DNA from: Auanema rhodensis
Lineage: Eukaryota; Nematoda; Chromadorea; Rhabditida; Rhabditidae
DNA length: 64,000 nucleotides
Reading direction: 5' to 3'
Assembly: GCA_964057225.1 (NCBI GenBank)
Contig: OZ059899.1
Coordinates: forward strand, 15,260,501-15,324,500
Under the pieces are notes generated by a model. It was given only the letters and a program-made list of their open reading frames with translations, made no database searches and had not been told where the DNA came from. The translations under genes and the position numbers were made by a program. This document shows positions 13,467 through 27,034 of this stretch, one piece after another. Position 1 is the first letter of the stretch. Each line of letters starts with the position of its first letter.

Positions 13467-13751
13467 AGTGGAACTGGTAAAAGAAAACGAAATAGTTAAC
13501 TATATACGTATAATTAAAATGAAATTTTACATGTTTTTGTCAACGTGATTAAGTCGAGCTCACAGCCACTTTTGTACTTCGTGATGATAAGTATATGAGC
13601 ATAATTGCAACTTTTGGCACAACTTTCAACTGATAAGTTATAAAATCAATTTAAAAGTTAATAAAATGTATTAAAGTGAGTTAGTTGGAAAGAATATTTT
13701 CATCATTCACTCAAAAAGTTTCTAAAAGATCTTTCTTTCTGTCTGTCTCTC

Positions 13752-13782
<31 letters not shown>

Positions 13783-14756
13783 CTATCTTTCTCTCTCTTT
13801 CTCTCTCTATCTTTGCAATGCTTGATGCTAAAAGAAAACAAAAGCTACTTTGGTGTTTGAAACACATCGTAATTCAGTAATTTGGAACAGAAAATGAGAA
13901 AATGAAGAAGAAATATGAAAGAAAAACTTTTTTTTTCTTACTTTCTTATCAATCAAAGAAAACTTCCAGTACTGAATGGCACAAACACTTCTAATCTCAT
14001 CGACTTTATCAGTATCCATACCATTCAACTTAACAGGGCGGTTATTCATTATCTTAACAGATTTATATCATTAATTATACGTATAATATTAAAAAAATAA
14101 TTAATATTGGTTTATAAGAAAGGGTACAGCAGTACTACAGTGTAAATTCCATTGTAGCTTTGAATGATATTTCAAGTTTATTGAAATGCTTTGATGATTC
14201 GGGTATAAACTTTATAAAGGAGATGAATGGAAATGCTCTGTCCTCAGGATGATGTGGTAGTGGGCGTTATAAGAGAGAGAGAGAGAGAGGGGAGGGGGTG
14301 GAGGTATAACTGTTTTTCTATTCGTTTAATTGAAAGATTTAAAAACTTTGTTATACATATAATATATATATTAATATAATTATTTTTAATTGGAATTTTT
14401 TATTTATTTTTTTCTAAAAAAAAACAGAAAAACAACATAAAATGAAATAGAATTATTGAATGTATACATATGTATATTATTAGATGATATCACAGTTTCA
14501 ATTTGAAAACTTAATATGTTCGATATACCATAATCGGATTTTCTGGTTTATGAGGCAAATTCTCTTCTTTTTTTTTGGAATTTACGAAAAAGAAGGGAAG
14601 AGGGGAGAGGGAGGGGGAATTATGAGAAAAAAAGATTTGTTTGTGATCATATAATAATCTCATTATATTAAAGTAATAATAATATATTAATTAAAATAAT
14701 AATTAAATTAATTAAATATATAGTTATTCTATTAATTTATAAGCAAATATAATATA

Positions 14757-17700
14757 TTATATACGTGTAATATTAGTTATTATAGGAGACATGTTTGTAT
14801 GTGCTGTTGCATGAAGCTCATCTCGACGTTTACGTTGTCGTTGCGCATCTGACATGAACAGCTCTTCAACCTAAATTATATACACATAATATTATATAGT
14901 TAATATGATATAATTATACTTCTTCAATTATAAGGCCTTTTGTTTCAGGTACAAAGAAATAGAAAACTATGAGACCAACTGTTGAGCATCCAGCATATAA
15001 GAAGAAAGCACCTTAATATTATTATTTTTATTTTTTATTTTTTAAACAAATATTTTATGTATAATATTTATTTGTAAATATTGATTGATTTTATGCAGTA
15101 TATGTATATGAATATTGCTCTGAGAATAATTTATATGGATACCACGTGAAATCCACGTGGACACATATTAAGCTCATTTTGGTTATAAAGAGCAGTATGA
15201 AACGGTTGATAAGGATCATCGTATCATGTTCACAAAACAATTTTTGTTTCCCAAATTTAACGATTTGAATAGAAAAAAAAAAAAAAAAGATTTATCACTT
15301 ACCATATTTATGAATGGCTTCTCCCAATGAGAGAAATGTTAGCGATATAAGTAAATTGAAGAACCAGTTTGTGAATGTTGATAACGATACACATGTTCCT
15401 CTTGCCCATAATGGATAAATTTCTGAATTAAATACCCATGGCATTGGTCCCATACCTATAATATACGTATAGTTAATCATATTTCTATTTATAACATAGA
15501 AATATATGATAATTATAATTACCGAATGCATAGCTTATAAGATATAATACCATAACAACAATAGGTAAGAATGTATATTTTGTTTTACAAAAATCAGAAT
15601 CAATTGCATAATTTGTATTATTGCCATTACAGTAGCCAACCTGAACATATACAATTATTATTTTTAGTTTAAAATAACCAATTTGTACTGTTGATATTGG
15701 GTGATCAGGATCTTCAGTATTAGCTACTGGTAAGCATTGTCCAATGTTATCTTCTCCCTTTTCATGACAAAATCCACAACTGCTAGATGTTACACAGTAA
15801 TCACAATTACTTAAATATTATTAATTTGTATATATTATGTGTTATATAATTATATGTTTTGTAGATATTATGCTAATGTTGCTCTTTTTCAAACTTGAAA
15901 CTTGCCTGAAGGAGGCACATTTCAAAATCGTTGAATTGTCAGTTGCATCGCCCCAATTGATTCCTCTATAAGCGTTTTCAGCCAGAAGTGGTGGTGAATC
16001 CTGCGATAAGAAAAACTTTAAGCATAGAAAAGTTTATTTGAAATACCTTATTCAACAATATGAATGATCCTGCCATCATGCATAATGTAACAATAACTCC
16101 AAGCATTGAAGCTAATAGAACTGGTCGTCTACCTAACTTCTCGATCAGTTTCATTGGAGCTATTGTTCCAATTGCTTGTACACCTGAGATGAAATTCAAA
16201 AACATTTGAGGATGTAAGACTTAAGAATTTACTTGAAATAGCACATGAAATCCATATTGTGGTAATTTTATCTCGAACACCAGCTGATTGAATTATCGTA
16301 CCCGTGTAGTATCTGCAAAAATTCAACTGAAACTCTGTGAACTAGTTAGAGAAAAACTTCTAAAAACAGATACCGATTTAAGTAAAAACGCCGACAAATC
16401 GGATGTTTACCAAGTTGCATAGGTAACACTCAAATAGTTTCTAATTCAATTACACAAAACTTCGAAAAAAAAAAAGCAAAAGATGTTTAAAAAGTCATAT
16501 TCGTGGAAAGCACAGTAGATTTGGCTAACAATCTTATGTGCAATCTTCATACAAAGCATGTGCTGATTGTGAGATTTCAAAAAAAAAAATAATTAAACGA
16601 ACAGTATGGTATTGATCCCCAGCAGTTGTTGAAACATCTGCATGCTACATCCAAGAATCAAAGCTTTTAGAACGTGTGGAGTTTTAAAAATTCGAACAAT
16701 AACCGGTGTACGTGCATTACTAGCTTTCACTTCTTCTTCCAATTTTCTTGTAGCTTCCATTTCTTCCATTTCATAATTAATCCATTCCTCATTGCCATTA
16801 TAAACTTTGGAGAGAACTTGCTGAGCCTCATCTTTGCGATTATTCGACACAAGGTATCTTGGAGTATCCGGCAGAAACAGGAATCCAATAAACTACAAAG
16901 TGGAAAGTAGAAAGAATTTGTTATTTGTTCTTTCAAAAAGATCAAAATTTGAAGAAAATTACTTGTAAAGCACTAGGTACAGCAGCTAATCCAAACATTA
17001 ATCTCCACCCAATGGTATATGGCTTATAGAGAGCAAACAGAGCTGCAGCAGCATTTGCAACAATGAAGCCAGAGGCAATCGTAAACTGAAAATAAGATAT
17101 TTGTTTTCAGTTATATTTTATGATTTAGTTTTATAAAGTTAAAAGAATTATCTATTTAAGTGTTAGATCCCTATGTAGTCATCTCTTTCTTTTCCGATGA
17201 ACCTAATCAAACCAGTTCAGGTTGGAATATCACGTGCTTCTCACAATATGCTGTATATGTGTGTATGTGGACTATGTTTGTGTCTCTATTTGAAGTTTGA
17301 ACTTTCTAGCTATTTCGTAGTCAGTCATGCTAATTCTTATAGGATATTAAAGTTTTTAGCTTTGAATAACAATGATTATGCTGTCAAAATATTTGAAGAA
17401 TAGATCGAGACATGCCTGATACACTGTGACAAGTGTTCCACGAAAATGAGATGGCGCTCCTTCACTGATATATACCGGAATGATCATTGAAGCAAATCCT
17501 GTAAGATTTTCTTTTACGAAATTTCATTGAAAATCTGATTTTCACCAATGGCTAGACCAAGCAGAATTCGTCCACCTAGCAAGGTCCAACGTTCTGGTGA
17601 AGCTCCGCAAAGTAGGGCGCCAAAAAAGAAAATTAACGAGGCCACAAGAATTATTGCACGTCTTCCGAATCTGTCAGATGCTGGTCCTACAATGAAAGTT

Positions 17701-18119
17701 AGACTTAAATCTGCTGTATGATATGTCGGATCGGACTAACCAGCCAGTAACGAACCAATACCAGCCATCCCAGGTGTTATGCTCACAATAAGTTCACGCC
17801 ATCCAGTGCTCAAATGGTTCATTCCAGGATTGGAAGGTAGGTACAGCATAGCACTAAAAGACGCGTAAGGTGATGTTGTTTTGAAGGATATATGGAAATA
17901 AGCTTTTACCTTGATACAACGCCAGTATCATAGCCAAACAGTAGTCCTCCAACACATGCTTGTAATGTTAGAAGTATAGTAAACCTAGATATCCCAGGAA
18001 CTTCCTTCGGAGGATCTCGTGACGATTTAACTGCAGATATCTAAGAAATATTGTATAATATAACAAAAAATTATTCAAAAATGAATTGGAAAAGGTCTTA
18101 CAGAAAATCCTCCAGCCAT
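14757..18119 (-). CDS. hmit: Proton myo-inositol cotransporter (HMIT / SLC2A13 type)
   Basis: An MFS sugar-porter-family carrier, expected to import myo-inositol with protons across the plasma membrane. Fifteen exons: 18119-18102, 18040-17910, 17853-17741, 17686-17546, 17498-17416, 17085-16963, 16892-16603, 16312-16233, 16183-16047, 16000-15906, 15809-15689, 15640-15523, 15455-15303, 15011-14920 and 14870-14757. Every phase closes, giving 602 aa. Motifs in order: [13 protein letters not shown] in TM1; ASDRFGRR in loop 2-3; [35 protein letters not shown] in TM7; EKLGRRP; a cysteine-rich extracellular loop (about residues 390-460, [13 protein letters not shown]) that marks the HMIT branch; [20 protein letters not shown] in TM10; PETKG near the end. 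Introns starting at 17415 and 15905 use GC donors. The 15012-15302 intron is unusually long (291 nt) for this gene. The C-tail is basic and ends [11 protein letters not shown]. Confidence 0.96.
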
Positions 18120-20182
18120 CTAGATTCAAATATCTTCAACTCGACAGCACAAAAGAAATTAAGCAATAGAGTGCAGGAAAAACGTGAAATGTTTAGAGGT
18201 AATAACTCTGTAAACTCGATAAAGGATAAGCAGAAAAATAAAAAATAAAGTCGTAGTTATAAAGAGAGAGAGAGAGGAAGAGAGTGAATAGCAATTGAGA
18301 GAGAAAGAGATAACGCTTCAATAGGCTTACAGTAAGTTTTAAAGATTACAGTACAAAAAAAAAGGAGAAAATGATAAATAGACAGAAAGTAAAAACATAT
18401 AGCAAAGAACTATGTTTCAAATCCAATCCTCATCAGCATAAACTTAATTGCAAAAGTTGCAATTCTTCCAACCTTCAGAATAGACAGGGACGATTAGTGT
18501 GATGTTAGTTCTCAGTTACTTCAATTCTTATTCAATGATTTAAATGAAAAATGGACAATTCTTGGTTATCATGTATATAATGACAGTTTCAAATAATTTC
18601 TTTTAAAGAAATTAGAAAGACATCTCTTAATTGCATTGTTTCACTTCTTCGATTTTCTCTTGTCGCTGTTTCAAACAACATTCTAACTGCTGTCCTATCA
18701 TATCATATCAACCTTTCTTTAAACTTTTCTTTTATAATCATTTCCTTATTTGTTTCCTATTAAATATTCCTTATAAATATAAATATAGTTAGATATATTC
18801 ATATATTAGTAAAGTTAAAACTTATTTTTTAGCTTCATTATGATAAAACTTACGAAAAAACTTGTTCCAAATATGTATGAAATCTAAAATTTGAAGGCAA
18901 TTCGAACTTTAAACTATTAATCTTTAAGAGATCTTAGTCTTTCTAAATTTAACTTTAAATTCACAGTTGTTTTGGTTTTATCATTCTCAGAATACTGAGA
19001 GATGAATGAGAATTAATGTATTACAATCAAAGTATAAACAAATCATTCGGATTCTTTGTATTTTCAAAGCAATAGATCATAAAATGATCGGCGGGAACAA
19101 CGTGGTTAAGATATGTTCACTTGGTTGTAACATATACCACTATGTTATCTTTCTTTTTTTTTTCAAATGAAAAGATTAAGTTGATAAGAGTTTGTTAATA
19201 GTTAGACAAAAAAAATATTAGAAAATATTAGATATTGATTATTTGAAACATACACATGTATAACAAGTATTAAAATTGAAACGACTAAACTATGATGATA
19301 TTGATTTCAAATACCTCATGTATAATTCAAAATACAGCTAGAAACTATTAAAAATATTATAATATATAACATATTGTTCAAATACAAGTTCAAACTACTT
19401 AATGAGCTCAAAATGTAGATGAAAATATACTAATAATGCTTTATATTAGCATGACCTTCTGTTTATTTACAGTTCAAACAGTAGCAAGTAATGTCTAATG
19501 CAACTTCTTGACAGATAAGATTTCTTCTTCATCTTGAATTGAATACCATTCTTAATCAATTTTTTTAAATAAAAGTTTAAGTTAAAATATAATTTAAATA
19601 AAAGAAAAAAGATGACATAAATAAAATGCAACCGCTTCACATATGATAACAAATATAAATGATCTGATGGCCACGTGGTTTACAAATAAAATTCTAATTA
19701 TTTAACACGTTAACCATTACACTATTAAAGTTGTATTTTATAATTCTGGTTACCATAACTTCAGACTACATATACCAACTTATTTAAAATATATAAAATA
19801 AGTTGAATAGGTGATAGGTTTTATATGAAATTTTCTAAAAACTAGATATGTTAATCTAACAACATTAATTGTCAGCTTAGATAAAACTTGTATCATATTT
19901 GTGTTTCTGTAAAATATTCGTAAATGGAAAACGAGAGACTAGATGGTGACTATCTTGTGATTTCCGAATTGTAATTGTATAGAGTTTGGCAAATAATTGT
20001 TATATTTCTTCAATTAAATGACTCAAATGGAATTTGCTCTAGTGATAATATAGATAATCTTTGGCGCGCAACTAAAAAATATCTAAAAATGGATATAAAC
20101 TATAGTATTTTTATTTTATTATACTATCCTAACATAATATAAGAAGTTTATACTTATAATTATTTATTGATTAAAAATAATC
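18120..20182. other. Intergenic region between divergent genes (HMIT and single-pass membrane protein)
   Basis: About 2.1 kb of AT-rich DNA between two genes transcribed away from each other, so it must hold both promoters. A short GA run is at 18263-18310. A CACGTG E-box lies at about 19670. I see no ORF with coding character and no TATA box that I would defend. Confidence 0.5.
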
Positions 20183-21467
20183 ATGCGGATATCTCTAATT
20201 TTAATATTATTCATTGCTATATCAGTTAATGCTGCTCCAAGATCTACAAAAAATGAGGTTAGTTTGCTTATATAGCTTCTGAGTTTTCTACGTATTCATA
20301 TTTCAGGCTCAGAAATATAAATATACAGTATTTGGATATAGTTTTACTATACCGGGCTGGATGGAGCGTTTCAAAAACAAAATTGTTGGACCTGATGGAA
20401 TTTTCACGAAAATGAAAGCATTTGTAACTGGTGATGTAAGTGACAATCTATCTATTTTTACAGTCTTATTTGGTATAATTTTCGTTTTAGACTTCTGTTT
20501 CTACTAACATATTTGGAGAAAAAGTGGCTTTTCGAGCACATTTACCGAAAAATCAGAAAGAAGTCGCTAAGTCAGTTACCCAATTCTTCACTAAAGTGCG
20601 TGATGATCACACAACTCGGATTATTTTCGTCATCTACTTGAATATAGTGTATGAATCCCTTATTCTTTTCTTATTTTAAAAATATTTTTCAATACAATTT
20701 CCTGATTTTCAGAGTTATGTTCATTGTCTACAGTCTACTGTTTGTGAAGCAAATGCAACTTGCTAAAGAGCATAAAAGACAGCGTAATATGACGAAGAGA
20801 CATCGCAAGCTGGAAGAGGTTAGAGGCTATTTTCAAAAATATGTTTCTTAATTGTTTATGGATGTCTCTCTTTTCAGGCTGATCGTAAAGATTTCATAGC
20901 TAGAGCAGCTGTAATTCAAGAGACTGAAATGGCACATGCTGACATTCTTCGTAAACGAGCTGGTGAATCGTCTTTGTATGGTACTGTTCTTTGTTCTCTT
21001 TGTTTGTTTATATTGGTTTAAAACTGAATTTTCATTTCTCAGATGAGGAGGTGAACAATATTGAACAACAATATCCTGGGCTATCTGGAAAGATGGAACA
21101 AGAGTCTGCGAAAAGCAAAATAGCAAATTCCCCATTATCTACCAGCTCTGGAGTAGCTAATCAATCGATTACAGTCCTCTCGTAGGGATCAAACAACAGT
21201 TTCTGTTTTGTTTCATTGTCAAATATTTTCAGAACATCTGGATCGCGTTTGTTGGGACCCGATCTGTTTAGTCCAACAGTAGTGTCCGATGGAGGTTTTG
21301 TCAACTTTCAACCGATGCTATAGCTATAAATTAATTTGTTTTCAGAAATGGTTCTCAATGCCTCTAATTTATATCCAGAAACGGGTCTTCATACTCCAAT
21401 AGGAAACGCTAGTGCTCCACCTTTCTTTAGTCCTTCGAATGAAGATGATGATATAAGCTCTTATTAA
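20183..21467 (+). CDS. Unrecognised single-pass membrane protein with signal peptide and long cytosolic tail
   Basis: Eight exons (20183-20257, 20307-20435, 20491-20648, 20713-20818, 20878-20980, 21043-21181, 21233-21294, 21346-21467) join in phase to 297 aa. I do not recognise the family. Visible parts: a signal peptide (MRISLILILFIAISVNAA, residues 1-18); a roughly 90-residue luminal domain with GYSFTIPGWMERF and an aromatic, basic character but no cysteines; one transmembrane helix (about 112-134, IIFVIYLNIVVMFIVYSLLF); a strongly basic juxtamembrane stretch (KEHKRQRNMTKRHRKLEE), which predicts a cytosolic C-terminus; and a Ser/Pro/Asn-rich tail ending in EDDDISSY. The tail has repeated small-Pro motifs (LFSPTVVSD, PFFSPSNED) that look like phosphorylation or adaptor sites. 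Splice quality and phases make it a real gene. The two terminal residues SY could be a PDZ-like end, but this is speculative. Confidence 0.88.
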
Positions 21468-24400
21468 GTTGTCATCAAACCATATTACGAGTATTTTGAA
21501 AAAGTTTTAACCAAAGTTTAAATTTTATTCCCAATTTACCAAGTTCTAGGAAATTCTTTCACATAAGTTTACCGAAATTCAGTTTTATTAAGAATGTTTT
21601 ATCATAATAAAAGCTTTTTTTTGCCTTCTTGTTCGCCAAAGGAAAATAAAACGAACGGTTATTGTGGTTTTTTGACTTTTGGCTCTAAGCAGATATCTGG
21701 ACCTATTAATCAAGCTTGCAAATCTGGTTGGCACATTTCTATCAAAAGTATGGAGGGATTCATTCTAATCTTATTGCAGCTGCTGCTGCTGCTAGACTAG
21801 GACAGACTATGCTCGATCTGACTAGGGTGTAGCCAAGCTGCTTCGTTCAATGTTTTTCGATTAACAGTTGTCCTGATTTCTTAGACTAGAAAAGGATAGA
21901 TAAAGTTAACGAATGGTATTGCAAGTCGGACAACTGTCTGCTGAAATTCAATTTTTTTTTGTGGAAGACTAGCTCTGTTTTCTCATGAAATTGACAGCAG
22001 AAGCAACACGAAGATGAGGAAGAAGTTAAAAGCATCAGAACAGCAGATAGACAGCTGGACGGATGGTAATTTGAAGAGCAAGAAGAAGGAGAAGAAGAAG
22101 ATCATCATCATCATCATATTCCTCATTTTCTTTCTGTTGCGACCGGCAGAACAGGAAGAAGAATCACGCCATATTCAAAAAAACATCAGGCGATCAACAT
22201 TCACCTCATCTGGTGGAACAAGATGGTTTGAACATAAAATGCCTGAAAATTCGAAATGCAGCCATGGCAGACAGAGGTGAAAAGATCAAAAACGCAGAAG
22301 CTGTGGCGGATGACAAGAGATGAGAAACGAAGGTTGATATCGGCGGAATTCTTAGAAATTCAGAAGTTTTCTTCGGCAATCTGCTCCGTCTCATAATGCA
22401 TTTCTCATTTGAGTGATGGTCCCATGTGCTATTCGAACAAAGATGTTTCAAGCCTATGTACGGTAGCCTGTTCACAACGTTTTTTTCTCAAAGTTTTTTG
22501 TTTTTGGACATTTTTTTCTTGCTTATTCAGAAGGAGCATAATGTCTCATACAACAGATGATCACAAATGTGATCAATCAGTCAAAAGAAGACAGTTAGAG
22601 AGCTAGAAAGAGAGAGAGAATCTGAAAAAAGGTCGAAATCTATATAAGGAGAGTAATAGTATACGGTATGTCATAGGAAGAAAAACATAGAAAGTGTTGT
22701 TTCTAAGTTTTATTCCAAAAAAAAAGGAAAAGTCAAATGTTTCTGGATGCTGATCTTCAAACAATTTCCAACTTTTTCTTTTTTTCTACTTCATTCACCA
22801 TAAATCTTTTTTTCTTGTTGATTTTTTTGCCATCGACACCATGATCTTGTCTTCTACTTCTGCTCAAATTTCCATTTTTTCTCTTTTTTTTCAAGTAAAA
22901 GGGGAAGTTTGTGATAACAGAAAAGATATTTTTGCACTAGGAATTGCTTTATCTCTTTCACACTCCTCATCATTCAAGCTTCTTATCTTTGAATAAGAAG
23001 AAAACAGAAAAAGGGGAGAAGACGAAGATGAAAAGTGGAATCAAGGGCTAATGGCCTTAGTTTAAAAAAAGTGAGGACATGTTTTGTGCTGTAATTTTTC
23101 TTGAGCAGCAAGAGACGTTTGTGATTTTTTTCTGAAAAAAATGTAATTGAACTATTAAAAGAGAAATAATTGAACAAAGAGAGAAAGTGAGAGAGAAAGA
23201 GAGAATTATATAAACTTTGAAAAGTCCCCGAATGTTTGTGTGTACGTTGTATATTGGTGTGTATGTGATTCGTACGTTTGATCTAAGATATTTTTGATCT
23301 GAATCGGAAAAATCATTGTTCAAATTCTGTTCATTGGGAACAATTAATCAGCGAATTAATTAATTAATAGTTGAAAGTTCAAGCTACAATCTTCTTTGAA
23401 CTGAAATATTGCTTTCAGTTTAGCAGCTGAGTCATAGAGGTCATAGAGAGACTGCTGAGAGCCATTTAGCTGAGACGGCTTGTAAACAATTGAAACAACC
23501 TAAGATGTTGTTTAGCATTTTCTTAGTTGCTGCACAATCTCCAAAGAACTATGTATTTCCAAAGTTTGAGTAGAAAAAAGAAATATGTATGATAGAATAG
23601 CAATCATTGATGTCAGATCGACTCAATTTACATGAACAAGGGTTAGAAGCAACATAAACGAACGTATCATCTATCAAGAAACAGTTTATGTGAAGTAAAT
23701 TGCTACAATATAACTATATTTAGTTTGATTTGTTTCCTATTTCATGCTTTTTCTTTCTTTCTTTACATTTTTTTTGTAGGGAATAACCGCGTTTTTTGAT
23801 GTTCAAAGCCATACGCTCTAAAAGCTGGGGCAGCAAGAAAAAAGTTTGTAACAGATCACTAAACATCTCCGACATGCTGCTGCTGCCGCATGCCATGCTT
23901 TCTCCAGATGGTCCACTTTGAATTTTCTTTTTTGCTTTTTATGGAAGATGGCTGTTGTCTCAGGGGAGAGAAAAAGATTCAACGAAATAACCCTCTGAAT
24001 CAGGACATAAAACGACGTTTGAAGTGAAAAATGGTCGCACAACGAAATATTCTCAAAGCATTTCAGATGGACGTGATAGATGTAGCAGGTCAATACACGA
24101 GAAAACTTTTATAGATAGCTGCCGAAAAGAGTATGAATGTGTTTTCTTGAAAACGAAAAGCTTTTAAAGATTAGAAATAACATTTACCCGATTTGTTTCT
24201 TGGCTTTTGAAACTTCTAGTAGTCGCCTCTTTCCTTAAAGAAAAGCCAATATTGGGGCAAAATTATGCGGCAAGCTTAGTAAGTGAGAAGATCTTAAAAG
24301 GAAAAGCCGACAGAATTGTCGAGAATACTATCTCTGAAAGCAACATCTTAACAAGCCTCTTAAGACCATCATATAGCTATAATCTTATTGCTGTAACTAT

Positions 24401-24964
24401 ATTCATAATTTATGATTATCATATGTGTCGGTACACAGGATTTAAGAATGTCATGATAAGATCTTCCTCATTGTGTTCAAGTCAACAAGAAGCACATATG
24501 ACCTGTGAAGCTAGTGGATGTGAACACAGAAGTTCCCTTTGAATGACCTTATCCAAACAATTTTTGGCGTATTTTCAGTAAATGAGCATCATCGTCTCAT
24601 AGGGCTTTTGAGTTCACAGTTCATTCAAGCATGCGTTAGTTTCCCAGATTATCATTAAAGTTTAAACCAATATTTCTCTTTAAAACATTCTCACTAACCA
24701 ACTTATTCGCTAAGCTTTAACATCTGGCATATATGATATATATAAATAAAGAAATAAAAGTAAAATGTAAAAGAGAAAAAAAAATTTTCGAGGAAGACTA
24801 TGGTAGAAAATGCAATTTTTCCAATTTTCTCTTTTGTTCTTTTACGCTTTTTTCAGTTACATTTTTGAGAAATTGCTCGTTCATTTTGTTTGATATCTGT
24901 CTGAAAGTTGGAACAGAACTGTCTCTTTCACATCATCATCACCAACATCATCTTATTCTTCTTT

Positions 24965-24990
24965 TGCTGCTGCTGCTGCTGCTGCTCCTC
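24965..24990. repeat. (CTG)n trinucleotide run
   Basis: Seven to eight CTG units followed by CTCCTC, inside a CT-rich stretch. Confidence 0.9.
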
Positions 24991-25422
24991 CTCTCCTTTT
25001 TCTTCTTTTGCATCTTCTTCTTCTAGGTGTACTCCATTTCCTCACATCAGTCAGTCAGTTAGTGGGAAATATGAGAAGACAAGATGCCATACTTATTGCA
25101 AAAATTGATTTTGAGATCCTGATGTTGTGAACTAGCACTGAAAAGCTGATGTTGACTCAATTGAGTTAACTAAGCCGAAATTAGTTGTTGAATTAGAAGG
25201 TCATAGCAGATACAGACAATAGGATGAACAAAGCTGTGAATGAAATAGATTGTTATATACACACACAACAACATGCATTGATGATAATGAGCAAAGAGAA
25301 GAGTATATGAGAATATAAGAAACATGATGCTTTTGAACTGTTGTAGTGAAAACACATAACAAAGGGATTCTGTAATGAGAGCAAATGAGTAACCAATTGG
25401 ATATAAAAGGAGAGAGACATAT

Positions 25423-25453
<31 letters not shown>

Positions 25454-25987
25454 AACAGTTTCAGAATTCGAAATTCGGTGGACAATCTGCTACATGATGT
25501 ACGTCGTGTGTCGTGAATACGTCTGAATACAATAACGAGCGAAACATAATGAGAGAGAATGAGACTGGTAGAGTAAAGAGAGAAGATCTGAAAATGATCT
25601 TCACTTGATTTGACATTAGAGGAAACAGAGACAACGAGTAATTCATCCTAGTCTGTTTCAGACAATAATTAATTTATTTTACTCAAGTGACAAGTGAATA
25701 ATTAGCAATTAAAAGGCATTTTATGAATAAATAATATCATAAATGGTAATTTCTCTCTTTCTCTTCCTCCTCTCTCTTCCCTCTCTCTTTCAGTCTTACC
25801 AGTGAACCTCTAGGATATTCCCTACTTATTTCAAAAATGTGACAAGACAAAGATCTCATTAAAAAACAAAAATAGAGTTAATTTTTGTAGATATTAAACT
25901 GTTAGAGTAACAAAGTATAGAATGCTGTAATGTTGCAAGAGGTTTTTTCCCTCTTGTTTCTTGCACTCTCTCTATTTCTGGCTATGC

Positions 25988-25989
<2 letters not shown>

Positions 25990-26030
<41 letters not shown>
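25990..26030. repeat. (CT)n microsatellite
   Basis: About 20 perfect CT units, 540 bp before the FAR core promoter. Confidence 0.95.
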
Positions 26031-26033
<3 letters not shown>

Positions 26034-26567
26034 ATCTTAACTTCTAGCTCTTAACTTAACAGCTTGCCTTATCTCTATCTCAAAATCTTCTTCAATCGCT
26101 CTGTCTGCTCTGTCTGAAAGAGAGCCCTTTGAATCTTCTGCTATATCATGTAAATCTATCTTTATGTCTGCCAAAAGCTTATCTTTTCGTTGTCGTTTTC
26201 TTTTTTTCTTCTGCTCGTTCTCCTGGTTTCTCTCTCACTTTCGTTTTCTTTTTTTCTCTGATCATCTTGATAACTTTTGATGATCATCTAGCTCAGTCTC
26301 AACCCATTCATCTGCTTGTCTCATGTCTCTTCGTAGATTTTTCTTTGCTTCCATCCATATAGAATACAAAACCAAGAGATTGTAAGAGAAATTGATAGCG
26401 AGAAATTCGGCCATAACAATCATCTATCGTTCAGACAGAGAGAGAAATAGAGAGAGTGAATTAGCTGTTAGAGAAGGTTTTGACAATGCAATCCCTCGTG
26501 ATACATCTGTCCCTCGCCTGCTGTTGCCCCTCTCTGTGGCTAGCTCCTCCCACTTTTCTGGATTCTG

Positions 26568-26604
26568 TATAAATGCAGGACGTCCACCACGGTTACCATC
26601 AGTT
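26568..26604 (+). promoter_or_regulatory. Probable core promoter of FAR gene (TATA box plus initiator)
   Basis: TATAAA at 26568-26573 is followed by a TCAGTT initiator-like site whose A is at 26601, 33 bp from the first T of the TATA box. The stretch 26500-26760 is distinctly GC-richer than its surroundings. Transcription would start about 430 bp before the FAR ATG. The interval then behaves as an outron, because a good acceptor (CTACAG) sits two bases before that ATG. Confidence 0.6.
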
Positions 26605-27034
26605 CACAGCTCGCCCTCTCCAATGAACAGCCTCAGCCCTCCAGAAGTCAAGCAGCACCAGGACAGCAGAGCACCACTACCACTACGACCTCGATAGCAC
26701 GTGAACTCAAAGTCGAGTTCGACTCACATACGGCGCAAGGAATCGTCTTTAATTCGGCCAAAACCCTATTTCTATATACCTGATCCAAAACCGACGCCAT
26801 CCACCAGCAATCTTCGAAGACATTTTCCTTTTTTTTACTTTTTACCTTTTTTTCGTGGTTCATAGCAAACTGATATACTCAGAGAGCTGTGCCCTGCGAC
26901 ATGTATTTCGCCAGCTGTGGATGGGTGGATGGTAGTTCTAATGCTATCATCCAACGATTATTCTTCATTCCTTTTATCTCTTATTTATATGTTTTGCTCT
27001 CCGTTTCTGAGTTCTAATAGAATCATCTACAGGT

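Larger units (their letters stand above)
5097..14756. other. Gene-free region, purine-rich on the plus strand, with many (GA)n arrays
   Basis: About 9.7 kb with no ORF that has credible splice structure or codon pattern. From about 5.5 to 13.5 kb the plus strand is mostly A and G even outside the microsatellites; open frames here encode only K/R/E or, on the other strand, F/S/L low-complexity peptides. Microsatellites of GA, CT, AT, TAGA and GGGA are scattered through 9.6-14.3 kb. The stretch next to the HMIT stop (14.3-14.75 kb) is very AT-rich. Confidence 0.7.
21468..26567. other. Intergenic region upstream of FAR gene
   Basis: About 5.1 kb without a gene I can support. AATAAA at 21606-21611 is the probable poly(A) signal of the preceding gene. 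The rest has (GA) or (CT) tracts, a CTG run at 24965-24990 and patches of non-repetitive DNA (about 22.0-22.5 and 24.2-24.65 kb) with no credible exon. The open frame at 24207-24542 lacks an ATG at its start and has no splice context. Confidence 0.6.

Noticed and set aside
15012-15302. Possible extra exon in the long HMIT intron containing an ACCACGTG...CACGTGG inverted pair
   Set aside because: The flanking exons already join in phase at [15 protein letters not shown]-like sequence, and no open frame with splice sites lies between.
24207-24542. 111-codon open frame with fairly complex peptide
   Set aside because: It starts at a TTG rather than ATG, has no supporting splice sites or family resemblance, and its length is attainable by chance in 64 kb.
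26392-26697. 101-codon open frame overlapping the FAR promoter region
   Set aside because: It spans the TATA/initiator pair, its peptide is Ser/Pro/Arg low-complexity, and no splice link exists.
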